DNA of 7,134 nucleotides from Acidobacteriaceae bacterium (lineage in GTDB: Bacteria; Acidobacteriota; Terriglobia; Terriglobales; Acidobacteriaceae). The stretch spans positions 2,284-9,417 of the forward strand of contig PLST01000427.1 in NCBI GenBank assembly GCA_003164255.1. Direction: 5' to 3'. Of the stretch, positions 5,666-7,134 are shown one piece after another. Below the pieces are notes generated by a model that saw nothing but the letters and a program-made list of their open reading frames with translations, did not search any database and was not told where the DNA came from. Positions within the stretch are counted from its first letter, which is position 1, and every line of letters begins with the position of its first letter. A program made the position numbers and the translations under genes.

Positions 5666-7134
5666 ATGCAAGTCAAAGCCGGTCGATTTGTGAAAGCGAA
5701 GGCCTGTGCCTTCGCATTTTTATTTCTGGCGTTAGGGGCAACAAGGTCGGCTGCCTCCAGCGGCACATCTGCCGGCATCTTTGAGCTCTCCGGTCCACGC
5801 CTGACGGCCCGTTTCACAGCCGACAACGGAAGCCTTCGCGTTGTATCGGTCCGCAATGCCGCCGGTGGTGCAATGCTGGCTCCCGGTGAAGCGTTCAGTC
5901 TCGCACTGCGCGATCGCCGCGTGATTTCTGCATCCACAATGAGGCTGGCCGCTCCGCCCGTTGTGGCGACCGTTGCGCCCAGGCCCGATGCATCCAGCGC
6001 AGCCGAGCGTGTCGAGGGGCGCAGCGTCTGCGCCGATCTCTCGATCGATGCCGACTCGCTCTCCGTTCACTGGTGCGCAATTCTGCGCGACGGCGCCAAC
6101 TACCTGCGCCAGGAAGTCAGTTTCAAGGCGACGTCCCAGCCGCTGGACATCGCCGAGGTCAGGCTTTTCGACTTCGACGCTCCCGGCGCCCAAGTGGTGG
6201 GAAAAGTCCCCGGTTCGCCCATCGTCGCCGGAAATTTCTTCTTCGGTTTCGAATTCCCACTCTCCACCAGCACCGTCACTGGGGCCCACGCAAAAGCCTT
6301 TCTCACGCGCATTCTGCCGCTCGAGGCGGGCAACTCCATCACGTACTCCTCCGTCATCGGCGTTGCCGCGCCGGGTCAGATGCGCAGGGAATTTCTCGCC
6401 TACATTGAGCAGGAGCGCGCACACCCCTACCGCACGTTTCTGCACTACAACTCCTGGTACGACATCGGCTACGGCAACCGTTTCGATGAGGTCGATGCCC
6501 TTGATCGTGTAAACGCCTTTGGCGAGGAGCTGGTGCGCAAGCGCGGCGTCACGCTCGACTCATTTCTCTTCGACGATGGCTGGGACGACACGCAAACGCT
6601 CTGGCACTTTAACTCCGGCTTGCCCAATGGCTTTACGAAAATTCACGAGGCGGCCGACAAGAACGGCTTCGGCATTGGCGTGTGGCTTTCGCCCTGGGGC
6701 GGTTACTCCACGGCCAAGAAAGAGAGGATCGCCGCCGGAGAAAAAGCAGGCTATGAAACCGTGAAGGGCGGCTTCGCGTTGTCCGCACCGAAGTATTACG
6801 GGCTTTTTGAATCCACCTGTCTCGAAATGATCTCGAAGTACGGCGTCAACCAGTTCAAGTTCGACGGCACAGGCAACGCAAGCACAGTGTTTCCGGGGAG
6901 CCTCTTCGACAGCGATTTCTCGGCGATGATTCACCTCATCGAGCGGCTGCGGCAGCAGGAGCCGAACATCTTTATCAATCTGTCGACAGGGACCCAGCCT
7001 TCGCCGTTTTGGCCACGGTACACAGACTCCATCTGGCGTGGCGGCGACGATCACAGCTTCGACGGCGTCGGCAGCTGGCGTCAGAAATGGATCACCTACC
7101 GCGACGAGCAAACCTATCGCAACATCGTCCTCGG
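5666..7134 (+). CDS. Secreted clan GH-D-like glycosidase, alpha-galactosidase-related (3' truncated)
   Basis: The frame is open from ATG 5666 to the right edge, giving the first 489 residues. Residues 1-30 are a signal peptide (basic start, hydrophobic 14-24, cleavage after SAA30). Residues 35-240 look like an all-beta N-terminal domain. From about 255 the sequence becomes a TIM barrel of the GH27/GH36 kind: HYNSWYDIGYG (260-270), SFLFDDGWDD (299-308), GVWLSPWGGY (338-347), then FKFDGTGN (397-404), where D400 is the likely nucleophile. IWRGGDDHSF (456-465) follows, where D461 or D462 is the likely acid/base. The expected reaction is hydrolysis of an alpha-linked sugar outside the cytoplasm; galactose or N-acetylgalactosamine is a guess from the clan. 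Relatives are, as I recall, sometimes labelled enterotoxin by database carry-over, which would be misleading here. The start fits AGGAG at 5651-5655 (spacing 10, slightly long) and the signal peptide. It is divergent from the GH20 fusion gene. Confidence 0.78.
   Translation, partial: MQVKAGRFVKAKACAFAFLFLALGATRSAASSGTSAGIFELSGPRLTARFTADNGSLRVVSVRNAAGGAMLAPGEAFSLALRDRRVISASTMRLAAPPVVATVAPRPDASSAAERVEGRSVCADLSIDADSLSVHWCAILRDGANYLRQEVSFKATSQPLDIAEVRLFDFDAPGAQVVGKVPGSPIVAGNFFFGFEFPLSTSTVTGAHAKAFLTRILPLEAGNSITYSSVIGVAAPGQMRREFLAYIEQERAHPYRTFLHYNSWYDIGYGNRFDEVDALDRVNAFGEELVRKRGVTLDSFLFDDGWDDTQTLWHFNSGLPNGFTKIHEAADKNGFGIGVWLSPWGGYSTAKKERIAAGEKAGYETVKGGFALSAPKYYGLFESTCLEMISKYGVNQFKFDGTGNASTVFPGSLFDSDFSAMIHLIERLRQQEPNIFINLSTGTQPSPFWPRYTDSIWRGGDDHSFDGVGSWRQKWITYRDEQTYRNIVL

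Noticed and set aside
5732..6445. A 237-residue minus-strand open frame
   Set aside because: It overlaps the signal-proximal and beta-domain part of the plus-strand glycosidase, with Gly/Asp/Arg-rich composition typical of a shadow frame.

Overview
The window is GC-rich (about 60% by eye) and looks like a chromosomal stretch of an Acidobacteriota bacterium, most likely of the Terriglobia/Acidobacteriaceae type. This is inference. It rests on the gene types (a membrane glycosyltransferase, a Tat-exported ferritin-like protein, large secreted glycosidases) and on intergenic palindromes of the GGGCTTTAGCCC and GGGGCTTGAGCCCC kind, which are familiar from those genomes. There is no rRNA or marker gene to confirm the assignment.

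Layout. (1) Positions 1-798, plus strand: the C-terminal part of a multi-pass membrane protein resembling family 39 / ArnT-like lipid-linked-sugar glycosyltransferases, cut by the left edge. (2) Positions 799-922: a convergent gap holding a perfect 13-bp hairpin, probably a terminator shared by both flanking genes. (3) Positions 923-1864, minus strand: a Tat-exported ferritin-like protein with a complete set of di-iron ligands. (4) Positions 1865-2241: a 377-base gap holding the ferritin gene's leader and a cluster of palindromes, including two identical 23-bp hairpins in a symmetric arrangement. (5) Positions 2242-5466, minus strand: a 1074-residue secreted two-enzyme protein, with an N-terminal GH20 beta-N-acetylhexosaminidase and a C-terminal beta-lactamase-family (S12) serine hydrolase, both with intact catalytic motifs. 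(6) Positions 5467-5665: a divergent promoter gap. (7) Positions 5666 to the right edge, plus strand: a secreted TIM-barrel glycosidase resembling clan GH-D (GH27/GH36, alpha-galactosidase-like), cut by the edge.

The most coherent functional story is the divergent pair at 2242-7134. Two exported glycosidases share a 199-base intergenic region and could act together on an amino-sugar- or galactose-containing glycan outside the cytoplasm. The attached serine hydrolase raises the possibility that the GH20 protein works on an acylated or peptide-bearing amino sugar, such as cell-wall fragments. The glycosyltransferase and ferritin-like genes show no obvious functional link to that pair. I saw no tRNA, rRNA, CRISPR array, transposase or phage gene.
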